From NCBI GenBank assembly GCA_018823835.1, contig JAHJHT010000002.1, positions 496,001 to 560,000 on the forward strand: 64,000 nt of DNA, given 5' to 3'. The stretch is from Alphaproteobacteria bacterium. Lineage in GTDB: Bacteria > Pseudomonadota > Alphaproteobacteria > Rhizobiales > Rhizobiaceae. A program made the translations under genes and the position numbers. The notes below the pieces were generated by a model. The model saw only the letters and a list, made by a program, of their open reading frames with translations, had not been told where the DNA came from and did no database searches. Shown piece after piece: positions 38,218 to 47,700 of this stretch. Within the stretch, counting starts at the first letter, position 1. The number at the start of each line of letters is the position of its first letter.

Positions 38218-38326
38218 CTTGTCCAGCGGCGTTAACGATTTCCTCCGCAGCCGACGGGCCTTGCGCCCGAAAGTTACGTAAATTCAATAAACTACGCCTT
38301 AACGTTTCATCAAGTCAAATTAAGCC

Positions 38327-38354
38327 TTGGCTATTGGTATTTTATTGGTATTAT
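38327..38354 (+). promoter_or_regulatory. Promoter with paired TTGGTAT operator-like site for the kinase operon
   Basis: A -35-like TTGGCT (38327-38332) and a -10-like TATTAT (38349-38354) are 16 bp apart. TTGGTAT is found at 38334-38340 and 38345-38351, again 11 bp apart, filling the spacer and overlapping the -10. Binding there should block RNA polymerase. Confidence 0.55.
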
Positions 38355-38373
38355 CCGCGTAGGAGGGCTTCCA

Positions 38374-39249
38374 GTGCGCTTTGTGCTCGGCATCGACGGC
38401 GGCGGAACAGGTTGCAGGTCAGCGCTTGCGACCGCGACGGGCGAGATCGTCGGGCGCGGCAAGAGCGGTGCCGCCAATGTGCGCACCGATCTCTCGGGCG
38501 CGCGCGCCCACATCGTCGAGGCGGCGGAGCGCGCCTTCGCCGATGCCGGCGCCGACCCCGCGCTGATCTCCCAGACACCGGCTGTGCTCGGGCTGGCCGG
38601 CGCCAATGTCGGCACGTATGCGCAGCAGCTCGAAACCATCCTGCCCTTCGGCTCGTCGCGCGTCGAGACCGACGCGCTGATCGCGCTCGAGGGCGCGGTC
38701 GGCGCCGGCGACGGGGCCATGGCGATCCTCGGCACCGGTACCGCCTACATGGTGCGCAAGGACGGCGCCTCGCGCGCCATCGGCGGCTGGGGTTTTCAGG
38801 TCGGCGACCAGGGCAGCGGCGCACGCGTCGGGCGCGACCTGCTCGAACAGACGCTGCTGGCGCATGACGGCATCCGCGCCGCCTCGCCGCTGACCGGCGA
38901 GATCATGAAGGTGTTCCGCAACGACCCGCAGGTGCTGGTCGAGTTCACCACGACGGCAAGCCCCGGCGATTTCGGCGGCTTCGCACCCAAGGTCTTCGAG
39001 CATGCCGGGCGCGGCGACGCGGTGGCGCAGGCGATCGTCGCCAAGGCGGTGGCCGACGTCGAGGCGTCGCTCGATGCGCTCGGCCTCGACGGCAAGGCGC
39101 CGCTCTGCCTGCTCGGCGGGCTGGCGCCGATCTATGCGGCGAGGCTCGCGCCGCGCTTCCAGGCGATGCTGAAGCCGCCGATGCAGGACGCGCTGGGTGG
39201 CGCGGTGGCGATGGCCGCGCGGCTCTACGGCGGGCCCGAAAATGACTGA
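38374..39249 (+). CDS. BadF/BadG/BcrA/BcrD-type amino-sugar kinase
   Basis: A 291-residue ASKHA-fold kinase of the N-acetylglucosamine kinase group within the BadF/BadG family, which also includes MurK (MurNAc/GlcNAc kinase). Phosphate motif 1 is LGIDGGGTGCRSALA, the second phosphate loop is AILGTGTAYMV, and GGWGFQVGDQGSGARVGRD is the conserved substrate/adenosine region. The start is a GTG at 38374 with GGAGGG 8-13 bp upstream. It is the first gene of the plus-strand operon, overlapping the GntR gene by 8 bp. With the MurQ-like enzyme, NagA and the deaminase it would phosphorylate imported GlcNAc or MurNAc. Confidence 0.85.
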   Translation: MRFVLGIDGGGTGCRSALATATGEIVGRGKSGAANVRTDLSGARAHIVEAAERAFADAGADPALISQTPAVLGLAGANVGTYAQQLETILPFGSSRVETDALIALEGAVGAGDGAMAILGTGTAYMVRKDGASRAIGGWGFQVGDQGSGARVGRDLLEQTLLAHDGIRAASPLTGEIMKVFRNDPQVLVEFTTTASPGDFGGFAPKVFEHAGRGDAVAQAIVAKAVADVEASLDALGLDGKAPLCLLGGLAPIYAARLAPRFQAMLKPPMQDALGGAVAMAARLYGGPEND

Positions 39250-40030
39250 CGTCGCGGACCAGATCTTCGGCAGCGTGCGCGACGCGCCGCAAAAGGGCGC
39301 GCCGCTTTACCTGCAGCTGAAGAAGAGCATCGAGGCGGCGGTCAATGCCGGCATCATCGGGCCGGGCGACGCGCTGCCCTCCGAGCGCGACATCGCCATC
39401 AAGGCCGACGTGTCGCGGGTGACCGTGCGCAAGGCGGTGCAGAGCCTTGTCAGGGGCGGCGTGCTGGTGCAGCGGCACGGTTCGGGCACCTTCGTGGCGC
39501 CGCGGCTCGGCCGGGTCGAGCAGTCGCTGTCGCGGCTGACCTCGTTTACCGAAGACATGGCGCGGCGCGGGCTGAGCGTGGAATCGACCTGGCTCGACCG
39601 CGGCCTCTACGCGCCCTCGCCCGACGAGATGATGGCGCTCGGGCTGACGGCCAGCGAGCCGGTGGCGCGCGTCAGCCGCATCCGCATGGCCAACGGCACG
39701 CCGCTCGCCATCGAGCGCGCCTCGCTGTCGGCAAGCGTGCTGCCCGAGCCCGAGAAGATCGACGCCTCGCTCTATGCGGCGCTGGAAAAGACAGGGCAGC
39801 GGCCGACGCGCGCCGTGCAGCGCATCTCGGCCGCCAATCTGGGCGAAGCCGATGCGAAGCTGCTCGCCGTGCCGGCAGGTTCGGCCAGCCTCAACATCGA
39901 ACGCATCTCCTATCTGCCGAGCGGCAAGGTGGTGGAGTTCACCCGTTCGGTCTATCGTGCCGACACCTATGATTTCGTCGTCGAGCTGCGCCTGCCGGAC
40001 GCGCCCGACGGCAGCGGGGGCGCTGCATGA
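39242..40030 (+). CDS. GntR-family regulator with UTRA domain (HutC/NagR type)
   Basis: A 262-residue repressor. The winged helix occupies about residues 20-85 (LYLQLKKSIEAAVNAGIIGP, LPSERDIAIKADVSRVTVRK, RHGSGTFVAP). The C-terminal UTRA effector domain runs from about residue 100 to 255 and contains VSRIRMANGTPLAIERASL and FTRSVYRADTYDFVVEL, features of regulators that sense phosphorylated amino sugars. The start ATG overlaps the end of the kinase gene. Location between kinase, deaminase and deacetylase genes argues for GlcN-6-P or GlcNAc-6-P as effector, and the paired TGGTAT sites at 38201 and 38334 are its probable targets. Confidence 0.9.
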   Translation: MTDVADQIFGSVRDAPQKGAPLYLQLKKSIEAAVNAGIIGPGDALPSERDIAIKADVSRVTVRKAVQSLVRGGVLVQRHGSGTFVAPRLGRVEQSLSRLTSFTEDMARRGLSVESTWLDRGLYAPSPDEMMALGLTASEPVARVSRIRMANGTPLAIERASLSASVLPEPEKIDASLYAALEKTGQRPTRAVQRISAANLGEADAKLLAVPAGSASLNIERISYLPSGKVVEFTRSVYRADTYDFVVELRLPDAPDGSGGAA

Positions 40031-41055
40031 CCAAGACGACGCAGATGCGGCGCGAGATCGCCGAGATCCCTGATGCGGCCGCCCGCCTGCTCGACGCCTC
40101 GGGCGGCGCGCTGACCGCCGCGGGCAAGCACCTGCGCGACCTGTCGCCACGCTTTCTGACAACGGTGGCGCGCGGCTCGTCGGACCACGCCGCGTCGTTC
40201 CTGAAATACGCCGTCGAGCTGTCGGCCGGCGTGCCCGTGGCCTCGCTCGGGCCCTCCATCGCATCGATCTACGGCGCGAAGCTCAGGCTGCGCGGCTCGG
40301 CCTGCATCAGCGTCTCGCAATCGGGCAAGAGCCCCGACATCGTGGCCATGGCCGAAGGCGCGCGGGATGGCGGGGCGCTCACCATCGGGCTGACCAACAC
40401 CGCCGGATCGCCACTGGCTGCGACGTCCGACCACGCCATCGACATCATGGCGGGGGCGGAGACGAGCGTCGCGGCGACCAAGAGCTTCGTCAATTCGGCG
40501 CTGGCCGGCCTGCTGCTCCTGGCGCACTGGACGGACGACGAGGAACTGCTGGCCGCGCTGCACCGGCTGCCGGCGCATTTCCAGGACGCCATCGACTGCG
40601 ACTGGATGGAGATCGGCGCGGCGCTTTCGGGCGAGACGTCGCTGTTCATCCTCGGGCGCGGCCCCTCGACGGCGATCGCCGCCGAGGCGGCGCTAAAATT
40701 CAAGGAAACCTGCTCGATGCATGCCGAGGCCTACAGCGCGGCGGAAGTGATGCACGGGCCGCTGGCGCTGGTCGGGCCGGGCTTTCCGGTGCTGGCGCTG
40801 GCCGCGCGGGACGCTTCCGAGGCCTCCATCGCCGCGGCCGCAGACACGCTGGCCGGCAAGGGTGCAGCGGCCTTCATCACCTCGCGCCTTTCGAAGCAGG
40901 CCGCGATGCTGCCGCATGCCGCGACCGGCCACCCGCTGACCGACCCGCTGGCGCTGATCGTCTCCTTCTACGCCTTCGTCGAGGCCTTTGCCGTGCGGCT
41001 CGGGCTCAACCCGGACCAGCCGCCGAACCTGCGCAAGGTGACGGAGACGCTATGA
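40027..41055 (+). CDS. SIS-domain aminosugar-phosphate deaminase/isomerase (NagB-II type)
   Basis: A 342-residue protein with two SIS domains and no glutaminase domain, like the GlmS C-terminal half. Such proteins (NagB-II, AgaS) convert glucosamine-6-phosphate to fructose-6-phosphate and ammonia. Motifs are TTVARGSSDHAASFLKYAVE, SVSQSGKSPDIV (phosphosugar loop), GAETSVAATKSFVNSA, and HAEAYSAAEVMHGPLALV. The last segment DPLALIVSFYAFVEAFAVRL leads to LNPDQPPNLRKVTETL, the typical end. The ATG overlaps the GntR stop (ATGA) and the stop overlaps the nagA start, so translation is coupled. Confidence 0.9.
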   Translation: MTKTTQMRREIAEIPDAAARLLDASGGALTAAGKHLRDLSPRFLTTVARGSSDHAASFLKYAVELSAGVPVASLGPSIASIYGAKLRLRGSACISVSQSGKSPDIVAMAEGARDGGALTIGLTNTAGSPLAATSDHAIDIMAGAETSVAATKSFVNSALAGLLLLAHWTDDEELLAALHRLPAHFQDAIDCDWMEIGAALSGETSLFILGRGPSTAIAAEAALKFKETCSMHAEAYSAAEVMHGPLALVGPGFPVLALAARDASEASIAAAADTLAGKGAAAFITSRLSKQAAMLPHAATGHPLTDPLALIVSFYAFVEAFAVRLGLNPDQPPNLRKVTETL

Positions 41056-42224
41056 GCGACAGCTTCGCCCTTGCGGCACCCTGGATCTTCGACGGCGAGT
41101 TCTGGCTGCGCGACGCCGTGCTGATGGTGCGCGACGGGCTGGTGGAAGCGGTAATGGAACGCTACCAGACGCCCTATGCGACGCAGATCACGGAATCGGG
41201 CGCCGGCATGCTGGCGCCGGGCTTCGTCGACCTGCAGGTCAATGGCGGCGGCGGCGTGATGCTGAACGACCGGCCATCGCTCGAGAGCATCGAGACGATC
41301 TGCAAGGCGCATGCGCAGTTCGGCACGACCGCGCTGCTCGCAACGCTGATCACCGATACGCCGGAGATCACGGCGGCGGCGGTCAGCGCCGGCGCCAGGG
41401 CGACCGCCATGCGGGTCCCGGGCTTTCTCGGCCTGCATCTCGAGGGGCCGCACCTGTCGATCGGGCGCAAGGGCGCGCATGATCCGCAACTGATCCGCCC
41501 GATGACGGAGGCCGACCAGGCGGCGCTGATCGCGGCGCGCAGGGAACTGCGCGTGCTGCTGACCACGGTGGCGCCGGAATCGGTGTCGCCGCAGCAGATC
41601 GCCGCCCTTGCCGGCGCCGGCATCATCGTCAGCCTCGGCCATTCGGACGCCAGCCATGCAACGGCGGTGGCGCATGCCGATGCCGGCGCCAGCGTGGTGA
41701 CGCATCTCTTCAACGCGATGAGCCCGCTGACCGGCCGCGAGCCGGGACTGGTGGGTGCGGCACTCGACACGTCGGGACTGTCGGCCGGGCTGATCGCCGA
41801 CGGCTTTCACGTCGATCCGGCGACGATCGCGATTGCCGTCAGGGCCAAGCGCGGGCCCGGGCATATCTTCCTCGTCACCGACGCGATGGCGACCATCGGC
41901 ACCGGCATGACGTCCTTCCTGCTCAACGGCCGCACCATCAAGCGCGAGGGCGGCCGGCTGACGCTCGAGGACGGCACGCTGGCGGGCGCCGACCTCGACA
42001 TGATCTCGGCGGTGCGCTTCATGCACAAGACGGTCGGGCTGGAACTGTCGGAGGCGCTGCGCATGGCCTCGCTCTACCCGGCCGAGGCCGCCGGGCAGGC
42101 CGAGCGGCTCGGCCATTTCACGCCGGGTGCGGCAGCCAACATCGTGGCGCTCTCCAACAATCTCGACGTGCGCGGCGTTTGGATCGAGGGCCGCAAGGTC
42201 TTCGTCGCCGCCGAAGAGGGCTGA
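41052..42224 (+). CDS. nagA: N-acetylglucosamine-6-phosphate deacetylase
   Basis: NagA removes acetate from GlcNAc-6-phosphate to give glucosamine-6-phosphate. The 390-residue amidohydrolase shows APGFVDLQVNGGGGVMLND near residue 55, the metal-binding glutamate in LGLHLEGPHLS, His in SLGHSDASHATAV, HLFNAMSPLTGREPG, and the catalytic Asp in LVTDAMATIG. It is the last gene of the four-gene operon and its start overlaps the deaminase stop by 4 bp. The downstream neighbour is on the other strand and ends 8 bp away. Confidence 0.95.
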   Translation: MSDSFALAAPWIFDGEFWLRDAVLMVRDGLVEAVMERYQTPYATQITESGAGMLAPGFVDLQVNGGGGVMLNDRPSLESIETICKAHAQFGTTALLATLITDTPEITAAAVSAGARATAMRVPGFLGLHLEGPHLSIGRKGAHDPQLIRPMTEADQAALIAARRELRVLLTTVAPESVSPQQIAALAGAGIIVSLGHSDASHATAVAHADAGASVVTHLFNAMSPLTGREPGLVGAALDTSGLSAGLIADGFHVDPATIAIAVRAKRGPGHIFLVTDAMATIGTGMTSFLLNGRTIKREGGRLTLEDGTLAGADLDMISAVRFMHKTVGLELSEALRMASLYPAEAAGQAERLGHFTPGAAANIVALSNNLDVRGVWIEGRKVFVAAEEG

Positions 42225-42232
42225 GCCAGGCT

Positions 42233-43123
42233 TCAGCCGGCGCAGGCCTCGCGGACGCAGCCGCGCAGCCAGCGATGCGCCGGATCGGCGTCGAGGCGCG
42301 GGTGCCAGAGCAGCGACACGGTGATCTCGGGCATGGCAAAGGGCAGCGCGAAACTCAGCATGCCGGCACGCGCCGCCGTGGTGTGGCGCTCGGGCACGGT
42401 GGCGACCAGGTCGGAAGCACGCGCCAGCGCCAGCGCGGTGGCGAAGCCGCCGACGGTGGTGGCGATGTCGCGCCTGATCCCCGCCGCCTGCAACGCGTCG
42501 TCGAGGGGACCGGCATCGCGGCCGCGGCGCGAGACCTGGATGTGCCGGCCGTTCGCATAGAGCCTTGCCGGCTCCTCGCGCTCGGCGAGCGGGTGACCGG
42601 TCCGCACGGCGGCGATGAAGCGGTCGCGGAACAGCGCCTGCGTGCGCACCTCCGGGCCGATCTCCGGCCCGATGACGCCGGTTTCGAGATCGACGGATGC
42701 ATCGCGCAGCCGGGTGCTTTCCCGGTCGGGCTTGGTGACGAAAGTCAGCCTGACCCCCGGCGCCTCGCGGCCGACGCGGGCGATGAGCGCGGGGCCGAAG
42801 GTCTCGACGAAACCCTCGCTGTTGCCCAGCGTGAAAGAGCGGTCGAGCCTGGCAAGATCGAGTCTTTCCGCCGGCCGCAGGATCGCCTCGGCATCGCCGA
42901 CCACCCGGCCGACCTGCGCGCGCAGTTCGAGCGCGCGCGGCGTCGGAACGAGACCGCGCCCGGCCCGCACCAGCAGCGGATCGCCGGTCGTCTCGCGCAG
43001 CCGCGAAAGCGCCCGGCTCATCGCCGAGGGGCTGAGCCTCAGGCGCTTGGCGGCGCGCGCCACGCTGCCTTCGGCAAGCAGCACATCAAGCGTGACAAGC
43101 AGGTTGAGGTCGGGTCGGGCCAT
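42233..43123 (-). CDS. LysR-family transcriptional regulator
   Basis: A 296-residue LTTR. The N-terminal HTH is LVTLDVLLAEGSVARAAKRL followed by RLSPSAMSRALSRLRETTGD, and the effector domain runs from about residue 90. The ATG at 43123 is preferred to an in-frame start 36 bp upstream because it gives the conventional MARPDLNLL beginning. It is divergent from an MFS exporter across 127 bp, the classic arrangement in which the regulator controls the transporter and itself. The effector is unknown. Confidence 0.92.
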   Translation of the reverse strand: MARPDLNLLVTLDVLLAEGSVARAAKRLRLSPSAMSRALSRLRETTGDPLLVRAGRGLVPTPRALELRAQVGRVVGDAEAILRPAERLDLARLDRSFTLGNSEGFVETFGPALIARVGREAPGVRLTFVTKPDRESTRLRDASVDLETGVIGPEIGPEVRTQALFRDRFIAAVRTGHPLAEREEPARLYANGRHIQVSRRGRDAGPLDDALQAAGIRRDIATTVGGFATALALARASDLVATVPERHTTAARAGMLSFALPFAMPEITVSLLWHPRLDADPAHRWLRGCVREACAG

Positions 43124-43154
43124 GCATGCCTGTCTAGCATGACATGGCGTTTGG

Positions 43155-43171
43155 TGCACGAATAGAGTGCA
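43155..43171. promoter_or_regulatory. Inverted repeat TGCAC-N7-GTGCA between lysR and the MFS gene
   Basis: Perfect 5-base arms at 43155-43159 and 43167-43171 flank GAATAGA, a spacing compatible with LysR-type boxes. It lies 32 bp upstream of the lysR start and 80 bp before the exporter gene. Confidence 0.45.
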
Positions 43172-43250
43172 AATGCTGCGCGTTCCGCAATCCGGGGAAA
43201 GCGACTAGGTCTCTGGGAGCCCCGCGCCGGGGCCGCAGGAGACGAGACAA

Positions 43251-44708
43251 ATGTCGAAACCCCAGACCGCGCAGTCCGCAGTGAGTGTCCCCGAAGCCGC
43301 CGTGAAGACGCCGCCGGTTGGCTGGGCGCTCGCCGGACTTTCGCTCTCCATGCTGCTCTCGTCGCTCGGCACCAGCATAGCCAATGTGGCGCTGCCGACA
43401 CTGGCCGAGGCATTCGCGGCCTCGTTCCAGCAGGTGCAATGGGTGGTGCTCGCCTACCTGCTCGCCATCACCACGCTGATCGTCAGCGCGGGGCGGCTCG
43501 GCGACATCTTCGGTCACCGGCGGGTGATGCTGGCCGGCATCGCGGTCTTCACCGCGGCATCGCTGCTCAGCGGGATTTCACCGGCCCTGCCGATGCTGAT
43601 TGCGGCGCGGGCGGTTCAGGGCGCCGGGGCCGCCGTGATGATGGCGCTGACCATCGGCCTCGTGCGTTCGGCAGTTGCCCGGGAAAGAACCGGCAGCGCA
43701 ATGGGCCTGCTCGGCACCATGTCGGCGGTGGGAACGGCGCTCGGGCCCTCGCTCGGCGGCCTGCTGCTTGCCGCAACCGGCTGGCAGGCGATCTTCCTCG
43801 TCAACGTGCCGCTCGGCATCGCCGCCTTCTGGCTGGCGCTGAAAACCCTGCCAGCCGACCGCCGCCGGGACGCAAGCGAACGCGCCGGCTTCGACCGCCT
43901 CGGCACCCTGCTCCTGGCACTGGGGCTCGGCGCCTATGCGCTGGCGACGACGGCCGGCGGCGGACACTTCGGCCTGCTCAATGCGGCATTGATCGCGGCC
44001 GCCGCACTGGCCGTCGGGCTGTTCGTGCTGGCGCAGAAGAAGGTCGCCTCGCCGCTGATCCGGCTCTCGGCGCTGCGCGAGGCCTCGCTCAGCGCCAGCC
44101 TGGCAATGAACGGGCTGGTCTCGACCGTGATGATGGCGACGCTGGTCGTCGGCCCCTTCTACCTGTCGAGCGCGCTCGGGCTGAGCACCGCCATGACCGG
44201 CCTCGTGCTGTCGATCGGCCCGGTCATCTCGGCGCTGAGCGGCGTGCCGGCCGGGCGCATGGTCGACCGGCTGCAGGCCCAGCCGGTGGTCACGATCGGG
44301 CTGGTCGCGATGGCGGCCGGATGCGTCGCGCTGGCCTTGCTGCCGCCCATTTTCGGCCTTGCCGGCTACATCGCCGCCATCGCCGTGATGACGCCCGGCT
44401 ACCAGCTGTTCCAGGCGGCCAACAACACCGCGGTCATGAGCGACGTGAAGCCGGACGAGCGGGGCGTCATCTCCGGCCTGCTGATCCTGTCGCGCAATGT
44501 CGGGCTGATCACCGGGGCCTCGGTGATGGGTGCAGTGTTCGCCTTTGCGGCTTCCGTCAGCGAGATCCGGACAGCAAGGCCTGCTGCCATGACAACGGGG
44601 ATGCAGGTGACCTTCGCGGTCGCGGCGGTGCTGGTCGGCGTGGCGTTCGCCATCTGGATGGCAAGCCGCGCCGGCACTGCCCGGGCGCCGACGCCCGACG
44701 CGCCCTGA
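43251..44708 (+). CDS. MFS exporter of the DHA2 (EmrB/QacA) type
   Basis: A 485-residue protein with about fourteen hydrophobic helices. Motif C and the DHA2 signature are visible: LSSLGTSIANVALPTLAEAF, VQWVVLAYLLAITTLIVSAG followed by RLGDIFGHRRVMLAG, and GAGAAVMMALTIGLVRSAVA. ALGPSLGGLLLAATGWQAIF and LVNVPLGIAAF form the motif-C region of drug/H+ antiporters. The ATG has GGAGACGAGACAA upstream. No membrane-fusion partner gene is adjacent, so it may act alone at the inner membrane. Regulation by the divergent LysR protein is likely. Confidence 0.92.
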   Translation: MSKPQTAQSAVSVPEAAVKTPPVGWALAGLSLSMLLSSLGTSIANVALPTLAEAFAASFQQVQWVVLAYLLAITTLIVSAGRLGDIFGHRRVMLAGIAVFTAASLLSGISPALPMLIAARAVQGAGAAVMMALTIGLVRSAVARERTGSAMGLLGTMSAVGTALGPSLGGLLLAATGWQAIFLVNVPLGIAAFWLALKTLPADRRRDASERAGFDRLGTLLLALGLGAYALATTAGGGHFGLLNAALIAAAALAVGLFVLAQKKVASPLIRLSALREASLSASLAMNGLVSTVMMATLVVGPFYLSSALGLSTAMTGLVLSIGPVISALSGVPAGRMVDRLQAQPVVTIGLVAMAAGCVALALLPPIFGLAGYIAAIAVMTPGYQLFQAANNTAVMSDVKPDERGVISGLLILSRNVGLITGASVMGAVFAFAASVSEIRTARPAAMTTGMQVTFAVAAVLVGVAFAIWMASRAGTARAPTPDAP

Positions 44709-44728
44709 GCTACAGCCGGACAAGAAAA

Positions 44729-44754
44729 AGCCCCGCCGGCGGACCGGCGGGGCT
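44729..44754 (-). terminator. Intrinsic terminator for the secreted-protein operon (and bidirectional)
   Basis: AGCCCCGCCGG (44729-44739) pairs perfectly with CCGGCGGGGCT (44744-44754) around CGGA. Read on the minus strand it is followed by TTTTTCTTG, a proper T-run, so it ends transcription of the gene stopping at 44776. It may also stop the convergent MFS gene. Confidence 0.85.
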
Positions 44755-44775
44755 CTCGTCTTCAGACTTCAGTGC

Positions 44776-47700
44776 CTACTGAATCTGGTTCTGTCGCCTC
44801 TGCAGCTGCTGCAACAGGTCGCGGCTGTTGTTGTTCAGCTGCAGCTTGCGGCAGTTCGGCGGGGTGCCGATGGTGCCGCGCGGGCAGCGCTGACGCTCGA
44901 TCTTCACGCAGCGACCGTTGCTGAGCGTCGTACCCTTCGGGCACTCCACCTGCACCTTGCGGCAGTTCGGCGGGGTGCCGACGGTGCCGCGCGGGCAGCG
45001 CTCACGTTCGATCCTGACGCAGCGGCCGTTCCTCAGCGTCGTACCCTTCGGGCATTCGACCTGGACCTTGCGGCAGGCGCCGCGGCGCAGTTCGGTGCCA
45101 CGCGGGCAGACACAGCTCCCGTCCTTCAGCCGGATCTGGCCCGGCAGCAGACGGCACTGCGGCGGCTGGTCCTTGCGGCACGCACCCCTGACGAGGCTGG
45201 TGCCACGCGGACAGACGCAACGCCCGTCCTGCAACCGGATCTGGCCCGGCAGCAGCGTGCACTCACGCGGCGGCGGGGGTACGTCCCTGACGCAGCGGTT
45301 GCCCCTGAGTTCCGTACCGCGCGGACAAACACAGCGTCCATCCTGGGTCCGGATCTGTCCCGGCAGCAGCTTGCAAAGCGGCGGGGGCGGGGGCGGAGGC
45401 GGCGGCGTGTCGCCGACGCAGCGACCGTTCCTCAAATCGGTACCCTGCGGACAGACGCACTGGCCGTCCTTGGTGCGGATCTGCCCCGGCAGCAGCGTGC
45501 AGCGATCAGGCCTCGGCTGCGGGATCGGGACAGTGGTGGAGCCACCGACGCACTGGCCATTGCGGAAGGTGGTGCCTTCCGGGCAGACGCAGCGGCCGGC
45601 GTCGTTCATCACGAAGCCTTCCGAACACTGGTTCTCCACCTCGCTGATGATGGTGAAGGGGTGGCAGGCAACGCCGCGATCGCCCTGGTGCTCCAGCTCG
45701 GTATTGGCAGCTGCCGCTCCCTGCCTGGCCACCGGCACCGCCGGAGGCAGGACACCGACGCAGTTGCGTCCGTTGGCCGGCCCGTTGAGGTTGGCGAAGC
45801 GACCGTCATCCGGGATGACAACCGTCATCCTGTGGACACGGCTTTCGCCGGCGCCGAGCGTCATGTTGGCGACGCACGACAGGGGCAGCGTCGCCGGTTC
45901 AGGCGAACAACCGAAGGGCGGCTCGATCGAGGTGATCGGAACGCCTTCCAGCCTGCCGAGACCCTCCACGCCGATCGCGTCGCCGATGCGGACCGGACCG
46001 GAGAAGCCGGACGGGCCTTCATTGGTGATCGTGATCTCGAACGTGCACGGCTCGCCAGGCTGGCATTCCGCGTCGCCCGTCTTTTCGACGTTGAGGGTTG
46101 TGCCACCCTGGGCACAGGCCTCGCCGAACGGATAGACGATGTCGTCTCCCGGGGCGGGACCGAAGGAACCGCGTGCGCAGTTCTCGAACCGTCCGAACGT
46201 CGGCGCATTGACCGTGACGTCGAAGTGACGGCTCGTTCCGGGCGTCATGACGGCGCCTGGAATTTCGCACGACAGCGTGTCGGCCGGAACCGGACCGCAG
46301 GTCCACTCCGCGCCGTCAGGAGTGACGGTCTGGATCTGGACCGGCACGCCGGCACCGATGACGGTGGCCGCGTCATTGACGCGAACCGGACCGGAAGGAG
46401 CCGCAGAACCGGTGCTGGTGATGGTGATGCGGCACGATACCGCTGCGCCGACAACGCCGCCGTCGCAGGTCTTTTGGATGCGCAATGCCGGCTGGCCGGG
46501 ATTGCGGGTGGGAATGCGCATGTCTGCGCATGCCTTGTTGTTGGCGAGATTGGCCTCGCCGGGTATCGCGTTCACTTCCGCGCAGTTGCGGATGAGATCG
46601 CCCGGATAGTCGCCCGGCACGATCGCCGTCACCCCGAGCGGGATGAAGGCACCCGGCGCGAGATTGACGCCCGGGTGATCGCACTGGAACTGGCCGCCAC
46701 CGATCGGGCCGCAGGCCCAGGGCGGAGTCGGTCCGAAGGTCGACGAGGCGGGAACGCCCGTCGGGTAGTCGTCGATCACCGTCAGCGGACCGACATAGGG
46801 GTCGGAACCGTTGTTGAAGACGCGGATGACAAACGTGCAGACGCCATCGGCGCTGCAGGACAATGTCCGCGGATCCTTGGTGATGCGCAGGTCGACACGC
46901 TTCTCCTCGGGCGGCGTGCATTCGCGGTCACGTCCGGGAATGCAGATCGGGATCGAGGCGCAGGCCCTGTCGTTGGCGGTCGAGCCGAAGACTTCCGGCT
47001 TGCCGCTGGCGGTGTAGTCGTACTCCGCGCAGTTGCGGATGGTGTTCCAGTCCCACCCGGCGCCCGGTGCGAAGCCGAGCTTGAGCTCGACGAACTCGCC
47101 GGGAGCGAGCGTCGTGGCCGGATGGGTGCAGCTCATCGGGCTGACCATCGGCACGCAGGCCCAGGGTGCGTTGGGGCCGGAGACCACGGCAGCATTGCCG
47201 GGGGTCGTCACCTCGTCGAGCACGATCGGGCCGTTGTAGTCGGCGTCGCCGACATTGGTGACCCGGATGGTGAAGTCGCAACCACCCTCGGGCGTGCAGC
47301 GGGCCACGTCGGCGCGCTTCTCGACCTGGATGTCGGGCTCCTTCTCTTCAGGCGGACAGTCGAGGTCCTCCGGAATGACGATGTCAACGGTCTGCGTGCA
47401 GCAGAGGCCGACGCCCTCCTCCGGGCCGGCATAGCTGTCGATGCCGGTGACCACGAGATGCACGACATCGCCCGGCAGGGCGCCGGTGATGGTCCATGCC
47501 AGGACGCCACCGCCGATCGGGGCGAGTTGGAAAGGCGGCTCGATGGTGATGCCGGGGGTGGTGGTCGAAACCTGTACCCACTTGCCGCCGAGCTCTGGCC
47601 CGACAGGCATGTGATAGATGAAGGCGCCGCCACCGGGCACGCAGTCCACGTCGCCGGTCTCGACCGAGAAGCAGGCCTCGTCGTCGCCCGGAGGCGGAGG

